Assembly: GCA_000969725.1 (NCBI GenBank)
Contig: JXSR01S003860.1
DNA: 40,839 nt
Source: Ophiothrix spiculata
Taxonomy: Eukaryota > Echinodermata > Ophiuroidea > Amphilepidida > Ophiotrichidae
Reading direction: 5' to 3' (one strand)
The notes beneath the pieces were generated by a model that was not told where the DNA came from, made no database searches, and saw nothing but the letters and a program-made list of their open reading frames with translations. The position numbers were made by a program, and so were the translations under genes. Position 1 is the first letter of the stretch, and every line of letters begins with the position of its first letter. Below are positions 11,324 through 21,089 of the stretch, piece after piece.

Positions 11324-12555
11324 TAAAGTTGGGTAAAATCTGCAATATATGAAAAAATGCATAAATCAATGTTGCATTCATTTTTAAATTGCGTCAACTG
11401 ATGTTGTTAACACACTATTTATATAATGCACCTTTTAAAATAATGTTATTTTTCTAAGCAGCTAAACCTGTCCTAAATTTGTTTGCTATCAAAGCAATTG
11501 CGCCAGGGATACTAAATCTATGATTGAACCGTCTGAATAAAGTCCTTGTATTTCATTAATCACAGTGCCTCATTCAATGTCAATTTATTTCCCATCTTTG
11601 TGAGAATTCTGAACGTAATCCATGGTGGAATCTCCTGATGAGATTGCCTCTATGTTATTGTAGATTTTGAATAGGATAACTTTGAATGTCAGGCAAGGAA
11701 AATGCCATCTGACATTTACAGATTGTTTGAAGTCTATGCAGTGGGTTAAGAACCGAGCGCAGGAAAATCTCTTTTAAGAGGTATAACAACTTTTGCTTAG
11801 ATTGCAAAGCATGATAAAAGTTGTTTTATACTCTTGCAGTAATTTATGTTTTTGAATGATTTGGAAATGAAATATAGAATATAACAGTCTTCTAAACAAA
11901 TATCTGTTAACTTTCATGTAGCAATAATGTTATTTTTCTAAGCAGCTAAATTTGTTCTGCTATATAAGCAGTTGCGCCAGGGATACTAAATCCATGATTG
12001 AACCATCCACTGCAGAATAAAGTCCTTGTATTTCATTAATCACAGTGCCTCATTCAATGTCAATTTATTTCCCATCTTTGTGAGAATTCTGAATGTAATC
12101 CATGGTGGAATCTCCTGATGAGATTGCCTCTATGTTATTGTAGATTTTGAATAAGATAAACTTTGAATGTCAGGCAAGGAAAATGCCATCTGACATTCAC
12201 AGATTGCTTGAAGTCTATGCAGTGGGTTAAGAGCCGAGCGCAGGAATATCTCTTTTAAGAGATACATAGCAACTTTTGCATTAAAAGTTGTTTTATTCTT
12301 GTGCAGTGATTTATGTTTTTGAATGTTTTAGAAATGGAATAGAGAATATAAGCGTCTTTTAACATAACATACATGTAGCAATGCCCTAGCCCAGATAAGA
12401 ATCAGGAAGATGTTCTTATTGGTAACTTAAAAAGAAAAGTGACTTTCAGTTTAGATACAAACTTACCAGATTGAGTCTTGGTTTAATTCATGTTGGATTT
12501 CATAATACCTTTTTGGCCTAGATAACTTTATATTATTATATTATTTTTCATATTA

Positions 12556-13896
12556 CAGTGGAACCTCGTCAACGTTTGAAGTAAGAAAATAATTTTACTT
12601 GTCCGCCGGACAAGTAGCATATTTATTTTACTTGTCCGGACAAAAATCTGCTTGCCCATATTTTTTTTTTAATCTTTGTATGCAAAAATAGAACAAAGAC
12701 AAAGTATTACACAAATTTCGCACAGCTAGTAAAAGCTGCAACTGTTTATTAGAAGATTAAATGTAGTTACAAGGTCCTCATAATTTGCAACTAATTTGGG
12801 TCCCAGGCCCAACCCTGTAAATTGCGACCAAATTGGTCGCATTTGTGACCAAATTTTGGCTGATGCGACCATGCTGTCTTTTCGCAATCGCCGTTTGCGA
12901 CCAAGAAAAAAATACTAATTGGTCGCCAGGGGATTCCTGAAAACATCGTTCATCAACCTGAAAGCTTAAAAATGTCCTACAAGACTACAGTCAGGCATAC
13001 ATGCTTACGCTTACCGAATGTAATAATGCAATAATAAAGTGATTATGAATTTATTTTCAGTTGTTATTTATTTCCAATACCACAACATACATTCCATTCT
13101 ATTTTCATTCATTTCAATGTTTACATCATGCTTATGTTACGATCGAATAGCTGGCCTGACCATTATGTATCGGACATATTTAATTAGGTAGGTCAACTTA
13201 TCAATGATGTAATTTGACCCGTACATGCACAACACGTGGAAAATATACTCGTAATAAGAGACCATAGTTCAAATATACGGTATTGTAATACATGCAAGCG
13301 ATAACGAACGGATGTAACAGAGACCAAAGCCTCGATCTTCAAAGTTCAACATTGATATACGTAAATATATGAAATGTGAAATTGGTAGATAGCGATGCGA
13401 GTGTTTGAAACGTAAATAGAACTCTACATTGCAGCATCACAGTCAAGCTTCGGGAGTTCCCCTAGGACATTCGCCGATGCGGCGATATGTTGGATTTTAT
13501 TTTAACATTTTAACTCGGTCTAAACTATTGAATTTGCAGTCATTTTGTCAGAAATATTGGGACCCGATGTTGCGTTTTGGTCCTGATAAGCTTATTGAAT
13601 ACTGTTGTACAGTTAAGTATGTTCGATTTTCACTTGTCCATCGGACAAGTGCTCACTTCAATATCACTTGTCCGGTGCAAATTTTGGTTGTCCCGGACAA
13701 GCGGACAAGCGCTTACTTCGAACGTTGCACCTCGTTAACACAAATTCACTGGGGCAAAAGAGTTTAGTTTGGGTTGTCAGGATTTTATGTTATCCAACTG
13801 ATTTCACATAGGAAATATATACTTGGGACCCAACAAACATTTTGTGTTATCAGTGTTTTTGTGTTAACAGACTTTGTTTTTAATGAGGTTCCACCG
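12556..13896. mobile_element. pogo/Tigger-like MITE, split by a nested insertion
   Basis: The ends CAGTGGAACCTCGT (12556) and AATGAGGTTCCACCG (to 13896) form TIRs flanked by TA (12554-12555, 13897-13898). The left end resumes after the insert as CACCTCGTTAACAC (13728). Without the insert the element is about 180 bp and non-coding. Confidence 0.75.
12570..13727. mobile_element. 1158-bp element nested in the pogo-like MITE, 8-bp target duplication
   Basis: It starts CAACGTTTGAAGTAAG and ends CTTACTTCGAACGTTG. The target duplication is AACCTCGT (12562-12569) against CACCTCGT (13728-13735), one mismatch, hAT-like. Subterminal copies of ACTTGTCCG/CGGACAAGT sit near both ends (about 12598-12645 and 13632-13709). 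Inside, 12815-12930 has clustered TGCGACCAAA motifs. No transposase frame; the 112-codon frame at 13429-13767 crosses its right end and is spurious. Confidence 0.75.
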
Positions 13897-14341
13897 TAGA
13901 ACACCAACATTGAGTGGGCTCAATTTCAGCTGGTTTGTTTTGTCATCGTCTGATGTACTAGGCATTCAAAATATTTTTGAAATCAGATCTCTATATTTCA
14001 TAGGAATTCTAGCTTCATGTTTTGTTTCATAATCTGTTGTTTGGTTTTATGTATCTGTTGTCAGGGGTGCATCAAGGGTTTATGAAAAAGGTGGGTTTGG
14101 GTTGGGGAGGACAAACATGTAGTATATCAATGCCTTTTCATATACAAAGAGGGGCATGAAAGGATGACTGCCCCTTAAATGATGAAAGCTTTGATTGTTT
14201 TAGAAGGTTAGATAATATTTCATGTGGTGTGTTGTATTCATTCTCCTAATTCCGAAAAGTGTGGGTTTTGAAGATAATTGCCCATCAGAATATAAACAAC
14301 TTCACTTGGAAAGTTTGTTATCATTATTGTTTTTTTTAAAT
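13897..14341. other. Non-coding stretch before the CpG-rich island
   Basis: AT-rich; nothing recognised. Confidence 0.4.
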
Positions 14342-14349
14342 ACTATGAT

Positions 14350-14600
14350 CTTCTTTTAACATTGGCCATGCCCTCCGGAGCCCAGTCCTGCCACACGCCA
14401 TGTTTCTGCACCCAAAAACCAGGTTATTGAACCCTATCGCCATGGCGGCGCACTTCGCCGTACTTTCCAAGATCAACTCTTTGACGACTTTGACAAACCG
14501 TTCCGAGTGGCTGCAACGTGTGAATGCCTTAAAAATAACTTTGGTCACAACGCGCCCTGTGTCCTTTCACTAAGTTTCAGACACGTGTTGCGTCAATTAG
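14350..14600. promoter_or_regulatory. CpG-rich island, candidate promoter
   Basis: An isolated GC- and CpG-rich block in AT-rich DNA, with GCCATGGCGGC (YY1-like) and several CG-containing motifs (GGCGCACTTCGCCG). Open frames exist on both strands (minus 14336-14548, plus 14442-14573). A bidirectional or host-gene promoter is possible; not proven. Confidence 0.4.
14442..14573 (+). CDS. Possible small ORF or first coding exon at a CpG-rich island
   Basis: The ATG at 14442 sits in CGCCATGGCGGC, both an excellent start context and a YY1-type motif. Forty-three codons follow to a TAA at 14571. The peptide starts MAAHFAVLSKINSL and is rich in Leu, Thr, Arg and Lys with one acidic residue (Glu23), as in mitochondrial targeting peptides. 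It may be complete or the start of an exon spliced out early, but possible donors (GTGTGA at 14518) are weak. I do not recognise the protein. Base composition is far more GC-rich than the surroundings. Confidence 0.35.
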   Translation: MAAHFAVLSKINSLTTLTNRSEWLQRVNALKITLVTTRPVSFH

Positions 14601-14634
14601 TACTTAGTAGTATCTTCTTTTGGATAAAAAGGGG

Positions 14635-14697
14635 TGTCACAGCCAATTATTTCCTTCATGTTGGAAAACGAAAGCTGTCACCAAGCTAGCTGTGACA
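14635..14697. repeat. Stem-loop with 9-bp arms
   Basis: TGTCACAGC at 14635-14643 and GCTGTGACA at 14689-14697. Confidence 0.5.
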
Positions 14698-15134
14698 TCA
14701 ATGGTCTTTCGTTATCTGGTCCTATCTTTTGACCTAATTTAATATGATATTGATGGTGCAATAAGATTGATTTTGGATAAAAACTTGTTACTATCGTTTT
14801 CATGTTTTGGTTTCATCTTATATTGATATTTTGTTTCATTTCTCTGTAATATTGATCTTAATGATGTTGGAATAAGATCCATATATGATATAGAATTACT
14901 ATTATTCTACAATGTTTTGATTCATAATCTGATCCTCTGTTTTGGTTTCGTCTGATATTATCGTCCCATGATGAAACCTCTTGATACAAGAGTTCAAAAA
15001 CTTGTTTCACAACCAACCAAAGTTTGAATAATTTTGTCATAAGAGAGTTCATCTCACCATCATTTACATATAGTTTATATCAAATTCTGCATCATGAGAA
15101 GACTACTATGCTCTTTCATGACTAAAGGCAGTAT

Positions 15135-15394
15135 CCAGGCCCGTAGCACCCCCTAAAAAAAATTGACAATGTACAAAAAGGTTCCACAAAAATTCCCTAA
15201 ATGTCGACCAAAAGAACACCTAAAGCACCGAAACATGTAAATGTAGGTCCTTTCTTGATAAAATACTTCACAAAATGCTTGGAAAACTACTGAAAACCTT
15301 TTTTAGGGTCGACCAAACCGAAAGTTTTTCTTCCAAAAGGTCCACTTGTTGAAAATCCGCACCCCCTTGAAAAAATTCTGGCTACGGGCCTGGA
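15135..15394. mobile_element. MITE with CCAGGCCCGTAGC termini
   Basis: CCAGGCCCGTAGC at 15135-15147 is inverted as GCTACGGGCCTGG at 15381-15393, flanked by AGTAT (15130-15134 and 15395-15399), suggesting a 5-bp target duplication. This terminus is familiar from many marine invertebrate genomes. Confidence 0.75.
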
Positions 15395-16119
15395 AGTATC
15401 TACTATATCAGACATACATTATGATACCTTCTAGCATAGGATTAGATGGAAGTGAAATTGTTTGAGTAAATTACCAAAGAGAAATTGGGTCAGCATGATA
15501 AAGATAATTGATTAAAATATCTATATGTAACTCAGTGATCATATAATTTGTTATCTTTAATTTCCCTTTAGTTTTGTAAGAATCAAATGATCTAAATTTA
15601 TAATTAAAAAATAGTGTATGATGCAGGAGGATTAGTTTTGAATTGGCAGATACTTAATTAGCATGCACTGCAATGACAATTCTCAGTTAATTAAGTCTTT
15701 TTAATTTTTCCAAATTCTGTGACTGAAATTGGAAATAAGAATGATTTTCCAAATTAAGAAAGAAAATTGTAAGTTTTATGCAAGTGAAAATTTTTCAAAT
15801 CATGAAAAATATTGGTATGAAAATAAATTGTAGATTGTATGTAAGTGGCATGCGTTATTCTTTCTCTCTAAGCTTCCTTGTATTGTTGACTTGTATTGTT
15901 TTGTGCCCAAAATTTTATTTTAGATGTCTAAAATAAACAGGTACATGTAGTTAAATTGGAACATTAGTTTAATTATTAATTTTGATATTTTGAAACAACA
16001 AACATACTTGTGAAATGTTACAGTTTGGTTTTGGATGTTTGTCAATTTAGTTGTTTTTCTCCCTTTTTGTGTGTAATGCGCTCATGCCAAATATGTAAAC
16101 CAAGATTCCATCAGCAGAT
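15395..16119. other. AT-rich non-coding stretch
   Basis: No gene or element recognised. Confidence 0.4.
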
Positions 16120-16347
16120 CAATCAATCAATCAATGATACAAGTACTTGCATAACATGCATATCCCATGAAGGAGTCTATTCGTACAGGGGACTCACGGC
16201 TTCACGTGACTGCCAGACCACGGAGCAAGTAGAGTAAAGTTTCTTGCCCAAGGAAACAAGGAGACGAAAACCGCCCGGCCCAGGGCTCAAACCCACAATC
16301 TTTGTATTACGAGACCCGTGCTCTAACCGCTCGGGCCACGCTCCCCT
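16120..16347 (-). mobile_element. tRNA-derived SINE, minus strand
   Basis: Read on the minus strand it starts GCGTGGCCCGAGCGGTTAGA (A box, about 16328-16346). The B box is GGGTTTGAGCCC (complement of 16283-16294). A body of about 160 bp follows, ending in a TTGA tetranucleotide tail (complement of 16120-16136). The head looks Leu/Ser-tRNA-like. It is a different family from the SINE at 3486. Confidence 0.8.
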
Positions 16348-16901
16348 CACATCAGTAACAGTTCCCTACCATTTCACAATGCGGTCACTTTGGTTTTCAT
16401 AGCCTTGTCTTTGGCTATGTATTTTCCAAAACATAAATGTTGTCTTCACGTTGCTTTACTACTTTGCAGCAATTTGCTGATTAGATATTGATTGTGGGTG
16501 GAACTTAGGTAGTGTTAGAGAGGCAGTGTTAGATATAACTCAGACAAATATATTTGTGACATCCAGTGGAGAACAAATATTAGCTAATAGATGAATCTAG
16601 CAAGATGAGTGTTATGTGATGAGATTGATATTTGATGTGGGTGGAAGGAAGGTAAATATACGTAAAAACTTGGAGGAGGGGTACAGAAATGATTTCATGC
16701 AGTAAAATGTTTTACCAGAATCGTGCTCTACTCAGGAATTAGCTGATTGATTGTGGGTGGTTGTTTTTCAGAGGCAGTGTTAGATATAACACAGACAAAT
16801 ATATTTGTGACAGCCAGTGAAGAACAAATATTAGTTGATGAATCTAGCAAGATGAATGTTGTGTGATGAGATTGATATCTGATGTGTGGAGGAAGAAGGT
16901 A

Positions 16902-17417
16902 CACTGCCGCTCTTAAGTATTTCCGCACAAAACCTTTATTCTGCCATATCTCAAAAGGCGTTCATCCGATTTTCATCATTTTTTGACAAAGTCTATATTG
17001 TATAATTATCGATGTAACTATTCGGGAATTGCATTCATTGCATTTGAAAATATGGCATGTAATGCATATTACTACTTTAGTCGGAACATAAACAAAATAA
17101 ATTTATATACATTTGTGCGCATTTGTTTTAAAACTTACAACCAAAAAATATTCTATCCTGTTATAAGGTAACAATGAGGTTATGAAAAAATGATTAGTTA
17201 CATAGTAATGAGATTTGTACTTGTGTTGTATTTGTATATTGTCCATGAAATCTGCCATTTTTATAGCAACAGAAGATCAAATTTTGAAACGATTTATTCA
17301 TCTTGAATAGATAAGTTACCTATACTAGTATGAATCGTTGATGATTCTAGGTAATTTCATATAAAAAACGAGGTTTTTGAACGTTTTTGATGGTGCAGAA
17401 ATACTTTAGAGCAGGAG
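16902..17417. mobile_element. Tc1/mariner-like MITE inside the satellite array
   Basis: The ends CACTGCCGCTCTTAAGTATT (16902) and, inverted, CTCCTGCTCTAAAGTATTTC (to 17417) are matching TIRs bordered by TA at 16900-16901 and 17418-17419. No transposase frame. Confidence 0.7.
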
Positions 17418-18189
17418 TATAGAGATAGTTTTAAGAAATTCAGGGAGAGGGAAAGGGAAGGTTAGAAATAGCAGCAGAAAAATGTATCAGAATCTTGCTC
17501 TACTCAACAGCAATTTGCTGATTAGATATTGATTGTGGATTGTGTTAGAGGCAGTGTTAGATATAACACAGACAAATATATTTGTGACCTGTAGTGGAGA
17601 ACAAATATTAGCTGATAGATGAATCTAGCAAGACGAGTGTTACTTGATGAAATTGATATTTGAAGAGGAAGGTACATATAGGCAGATTGAAATGGGAAAA
17701 GGGGGGGGGGGGGAATGACATCAGTTAAATTTTGCTTATTAGAAATTGATTGTGGGGTTTGTTAGAGGCAGTGTTAGATATAACAATTTATTTTCCAAAA
17801 CATAAATGTTGTCTTCACGTTGCTTTACTACTTTGCAGCAATTTGCTGATTGGATATTGACTGTGGGTTTGTTAGATAGTGTTAGAGAGGCAGTGTTAGA
17901 TATAACACAGACAAATATATTTGTGACATCTAGTAGAGAACAAATATTAGCTGATAGATGAATCTAACAAGACGAGTGTTACTTGATGAAATTGATATTT
18001 GATGAGGAAGGCACATACAAGCAGATCGGGGGGGGGGAATGACATCAGTTAAATATATTTGTGACCTGTAGTGGAGAACAAATATTAGTGTCACAAAGTC
18101 AGTATTTAGCTGATTGGTTGTGGGTGGTTATTTTTACCAGAGGTAAAAATCTGTAAATGTTTTGCCTATATGTTTGAATATTTATGTAG

Positions 18190-18270
18190 TTATATTTGTT
18201 TCTTGATATTGTAAAGTGCTTCGAGGTCTTTCAGTTTGCGCTATATAAGTTTTGTTTATTATTATTATTA
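18190..18270 (+). mobile_element. 3' tail of an L2/CR1-type LINE or SINE
   Basis: TTGTAAAGTGCTTCGAGG followed by TTTGCGCTATATAAGT and an ATT-repeat tail (18255-18270) is the usual 3' end of such retroelements. Most of the element is missing. Confidence 0.6.
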
Positions 18271-18560
18271 GATATAATACAAACAAATATATTTGTGACA
18301 TTTATACGAAAGGACAAATATTAGCTAAAAAGAGGAATGTGGTGTGATGAGAGTGATATTTGATGCTGAGGATGGTAAAGATAGGTAGGAATGGGGAAGA
18401 GGTAAATAAATGACATTTTGTAGGAGATATTTTCTCTGCTCAGCAATTTTTGATAAGATAATTGATGTGGTTGTTGTTTCAAAGCCGGTGTTAAATGAAT
18501 ATATTTGTTGTAACATCTTGTGAAATACAAATATTAGCTGTGTGATGAATCTAGCAAGAT

Positions 18561-19619
18561 GAGGGTTATGTGATGAGATTGATATTTGATGTGGGGTGTA
18601 AGGCAATATACATATCATGTAGTTCCCAGGCAATTGCAAAAGTTTGCTTGAAGCTCTCTTAGAAAGAGTTATTTTCTGTTTTTTAAACTACACCCTTATA
18701 GGTTGGACTGAAGGAGGATGTGAAATTTGATGTTTCTTGAAACATAATATGTATTGTCTTCTATGAAAACTTAGATTATTTACTACAACAAAAATACCCA
18801 TACATCTGTAATAATAAGCATCTATTTGACCATTTCCTTATTTGCAATAAACATTTTTATTTTAAAATCTAAATATCTTTTACAATTTTGCAATATTTCA
18901 AAGAATTTTATAAATAAAGATGCACCCATCAATTATTCATGTGCATGGAAACTAGTACTGTGATTTTTCTTTAGATTTTGTTCCCATGTTGCACATATGA
19001 ATCTTGTGTGTGTAAAAGCTTTTCAGTAAAGATTTCTTTGTAAGGATGTGATTCTATCTAGAGAGATGTTTTTTTCCCAAAGAAACGATGACAAAGTCAT
19101 AGCCTGGAGCTTGCATCTAAATCAGATTCTCGACTACTATATAAAGCATAGTGCGTCTCAGGGACTTCTTGGAAATGGAAGAATGGGAATTTTCATCCGT
19201 TGCTAAGTCACCAAGACGCCATGTGCATTACAAGCTTTCTGAGCAAACTAATTGGGTTTAGTAATTAGTACTCACACTGTGGGAACATTGTCTATCTTTG
19301 AATATTGTAGGACTCCTGACTTGACTTGGTATATGTCGGCGTGATGTTCGGTGATGCAATGTTAGATTGGTAAGGAGGGGTGTAGAGAGTGTACTCACGT
19401 ACGGTGTACAGGAATAGTTATACAATGGGATACTTTTTGAAAATTTTGACAGAAATTCCCACGAAAGACTCTCAAAGAAATGGGTCCAAAATTAGAAAAT
19501 ATTGAAGGAAATGGTCAAATTACCTGTTTTTAGCATAACCCTATCGGACCCCCACGGGCCAGCGCTATGTCAATAGTTCAAGCCCGCCCTCTGGAGCATT
19601 TGGCTTGTTAACATTTCGT
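18561..19619. other. Gene-free stretch upstream of the transposase-like gene
   Basis: No exon, SINE or terminal-repeat pair recognised. I looked here for a left end matching sequence after 24450 and found none. Confidence 0.45.
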
Positions 19620-19765
19620 ACCCCCCCTAATCGCGCATGCGCAGTCGTAAAATCGACGCCATTTTCATTTCATCGATCATTTGTTTACGATTTAGTTCTG
19701 TTGCGAAGCAAAAATATCGTGTCTTTTTTATTAAATTTCACCGAAGTTATCGATAAAAATGTTAT
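19620..19765 (+). promoter_or_regulatory. TATA-less promoter region with NRF1-, YY1- and DRE-type motifs
   Basis: Within 150 bp upstream of the ATG are CGCGCATGCGCA at 19632-19643 (near-perfect palindromic NRF1 site), GCCATTTT at 19658-19665 (YY1 core) and TATCGATA at 19748-19755 (DRE-like palindrome). No TATA box stands at a suitable distance. This mix is typical of broadly expressed metazoan genes, and the local rise in CpG agrees. Motifs are seen; promoter function and start site are inferred. Confidence 0.6.
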
Positions 19766-19780
19766 AAATCTTATATCAAA

Positions 19781-21089
19781 ATGCCGCCGCAGAGATGCTG
19801 TGTTTGTAGAATCGTCATCAAAGGACGCACATACAGTACATCAGAGTTACAGGGGGAATTCCTCGCTTGTTTTGGTATTTCAGTATTGGATCGCTTACAT
19901 GTTAACGAATCTGGTTGTATTTGCGGTACGGACTATCAGTGTATTAGGACATATGTTAAGAATGGGATCACTCGCAATGATAGAATTGATTGTAAAGGAG
20001 TTCGAGGTGAACATGGTAAGCGACAAATTGGGGGTAAACGGAAACTTTTGCCACAGCCTCCAGCTTCTGAAGAGCATGAAGAAGATAATCCTACATGTAC
20101 ACCTAGCACAAGTTCAGTTGGAGTAGGGACTGAAATGGATGGTATTCAGGTTGAGTCAGCCTCGCGAAAACTGAGTAAGCTTACCAATGTGTCTGATAAT
20201 GAGCCTCTAAATAGGGATCAAGAGATACTTTATCATAAGATGACCTCAAATGTTGTAAAGAACTCTGCCGGTACAAGTTCCAAACACTTAAAAACATTCA
20301 AGACAAGACCGTCCCATGGACCTGGCCTGAATGTTTTGGTTGCACCGAGAACACGGGTCTCAAGTGCAGAATGTTCTCGTCAAACCCGTACTAACCGAAC
20401 TGAGGCTGTTGACGAATTTGAGAGACTGCTCGCTTCCGATTTTTCAGCCAGTGAGGAAGAACGTGAGGAAGCGCTTACAGTACAGCGTGCCACCATGATA
20501 AAGAGACATCATGAGGAGTACTCAGCTGCAATGAAAGCAGCAGGATTCAAAACGCACGAAAAGTTTTCACGAGAAACAGTACTCGATCTTCGAAGCAAAA
20601 TGCCAATGAGTGCCTGGCAGTATGTGAAGAGATCGCTCTTTGAAGAACTTGGCATCAACCTGATGGGAACTGAGCGCGAACTTAAAAAGGAAATTTCGGC
20701 TCTTGAATTCGAATATGAGTGTGTCAGTTTTTCTGATAGTGAGACGGGTAGCAAAATTCATGCTATTAGAGCCACAAATTTGAGAGACATCATAAGCAGA
20801 ACTGTAAATGGCCTCAAAACTTCTGGCCAACTTGAAACACTAAGCAACTGCCCCCATGATACACTCTGGATTCATATTTCGGGCGATAAAGGGGGAAAAT
20901 CTACAAAAATCATGTTACAAGTGATGAACTCAACCAATCGCCATTCTATTAAGAGTGCAAAGCTCATAGGCATGTTTGAAGGTGGCAAGGATCATCGGGA
21001 CAATATTGAGATGGCCTTCAAGCCTATATTCGATCAGCTGAAGGAACTGAAAGCAGATTTCAACCTTGAACTGACTTGTCCTAAACCAG
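19781..21089 (+). CDS. Exon 1 of the transposase-like gene: N-terminal Cys cluster and first catalytic-type Asp
   Basis: Encodes residues 1-436 and the first base of codon 437. It begins with a short Cys cluster: C6-C7-V-C9, then C46, C48 and C54 around a GCICG turn. This resembles a small zinc-binding domain such as zf-AD or THAP, but the spacing is not a clean match to either. Residues 60-210 are Ser/Pro/Lys-rich and look disordered. From about 215 the segment becomes helical and acidic. Near the end, WIHISGDKGG places Asp369 at a strand end as in RNase H-fold nucleases, followed by a second strand (KIMLQVMN) and the charged stretch GMFEGGKDHRDN. The donor reads CCAG|GTAATT. A second open frame at 19605-20126 overlaps this exon but is not supported by the splicing. 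Confidence 0.85.

Larger units (their letters stand above)
9657..12350 (+). repeat. Four-unit tandem array, period 840 bp in the first units
   Basis: Units run about 9657-10496, 10497-11336, 11337-11924 and 11925-12350. The first two are nearly identical over 840 bp; the later two are shorter because they lack the internal MITE. Each carries AATGTAATCCATGG, CCTGATGAGATTGCC and a 32-nt hairpin core. Diverged homologues of the same module occur at about 1370-1620 and 8520-8790. Confidence 0.85.
16435..18560 (+). repeat. Degenerate satellite-like array with palindromic core
   Basis: About seven irregular copies share GTGTTAGATATAACACAGAC, the palindrome ACAAATATATTTGT, then GAGAACAAATATTAGC and ATGAATCTAGCAAGA. 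Full cores start at 16544, 16795, 17572, 17911 and 18283; partial ones are near 18051 and 18497. Poly-G runs (about 17701-17714 and 18028-18037) and two insertions interrupt it. Confidence 0.75.

Noticed and set aside
9657-12350. Regularly repeated units suggesting a CRISPR-like array
   Set aside because: Units are hundreds of bases long, with eukaryotic MITEs and no short repeat-spacer pattern.
13429-13767. 112-codon frame
   Set aside because: It runs through the right end of the nested element and its ACTTGTCC repeats into the pogo-like MITE, so it is a chance frame.
19605-20126. 173-codon frame overlapping exon 1
   Set aside because: Different frame from the 942-aa product, no splice continuation, and it begins in the promoter region.
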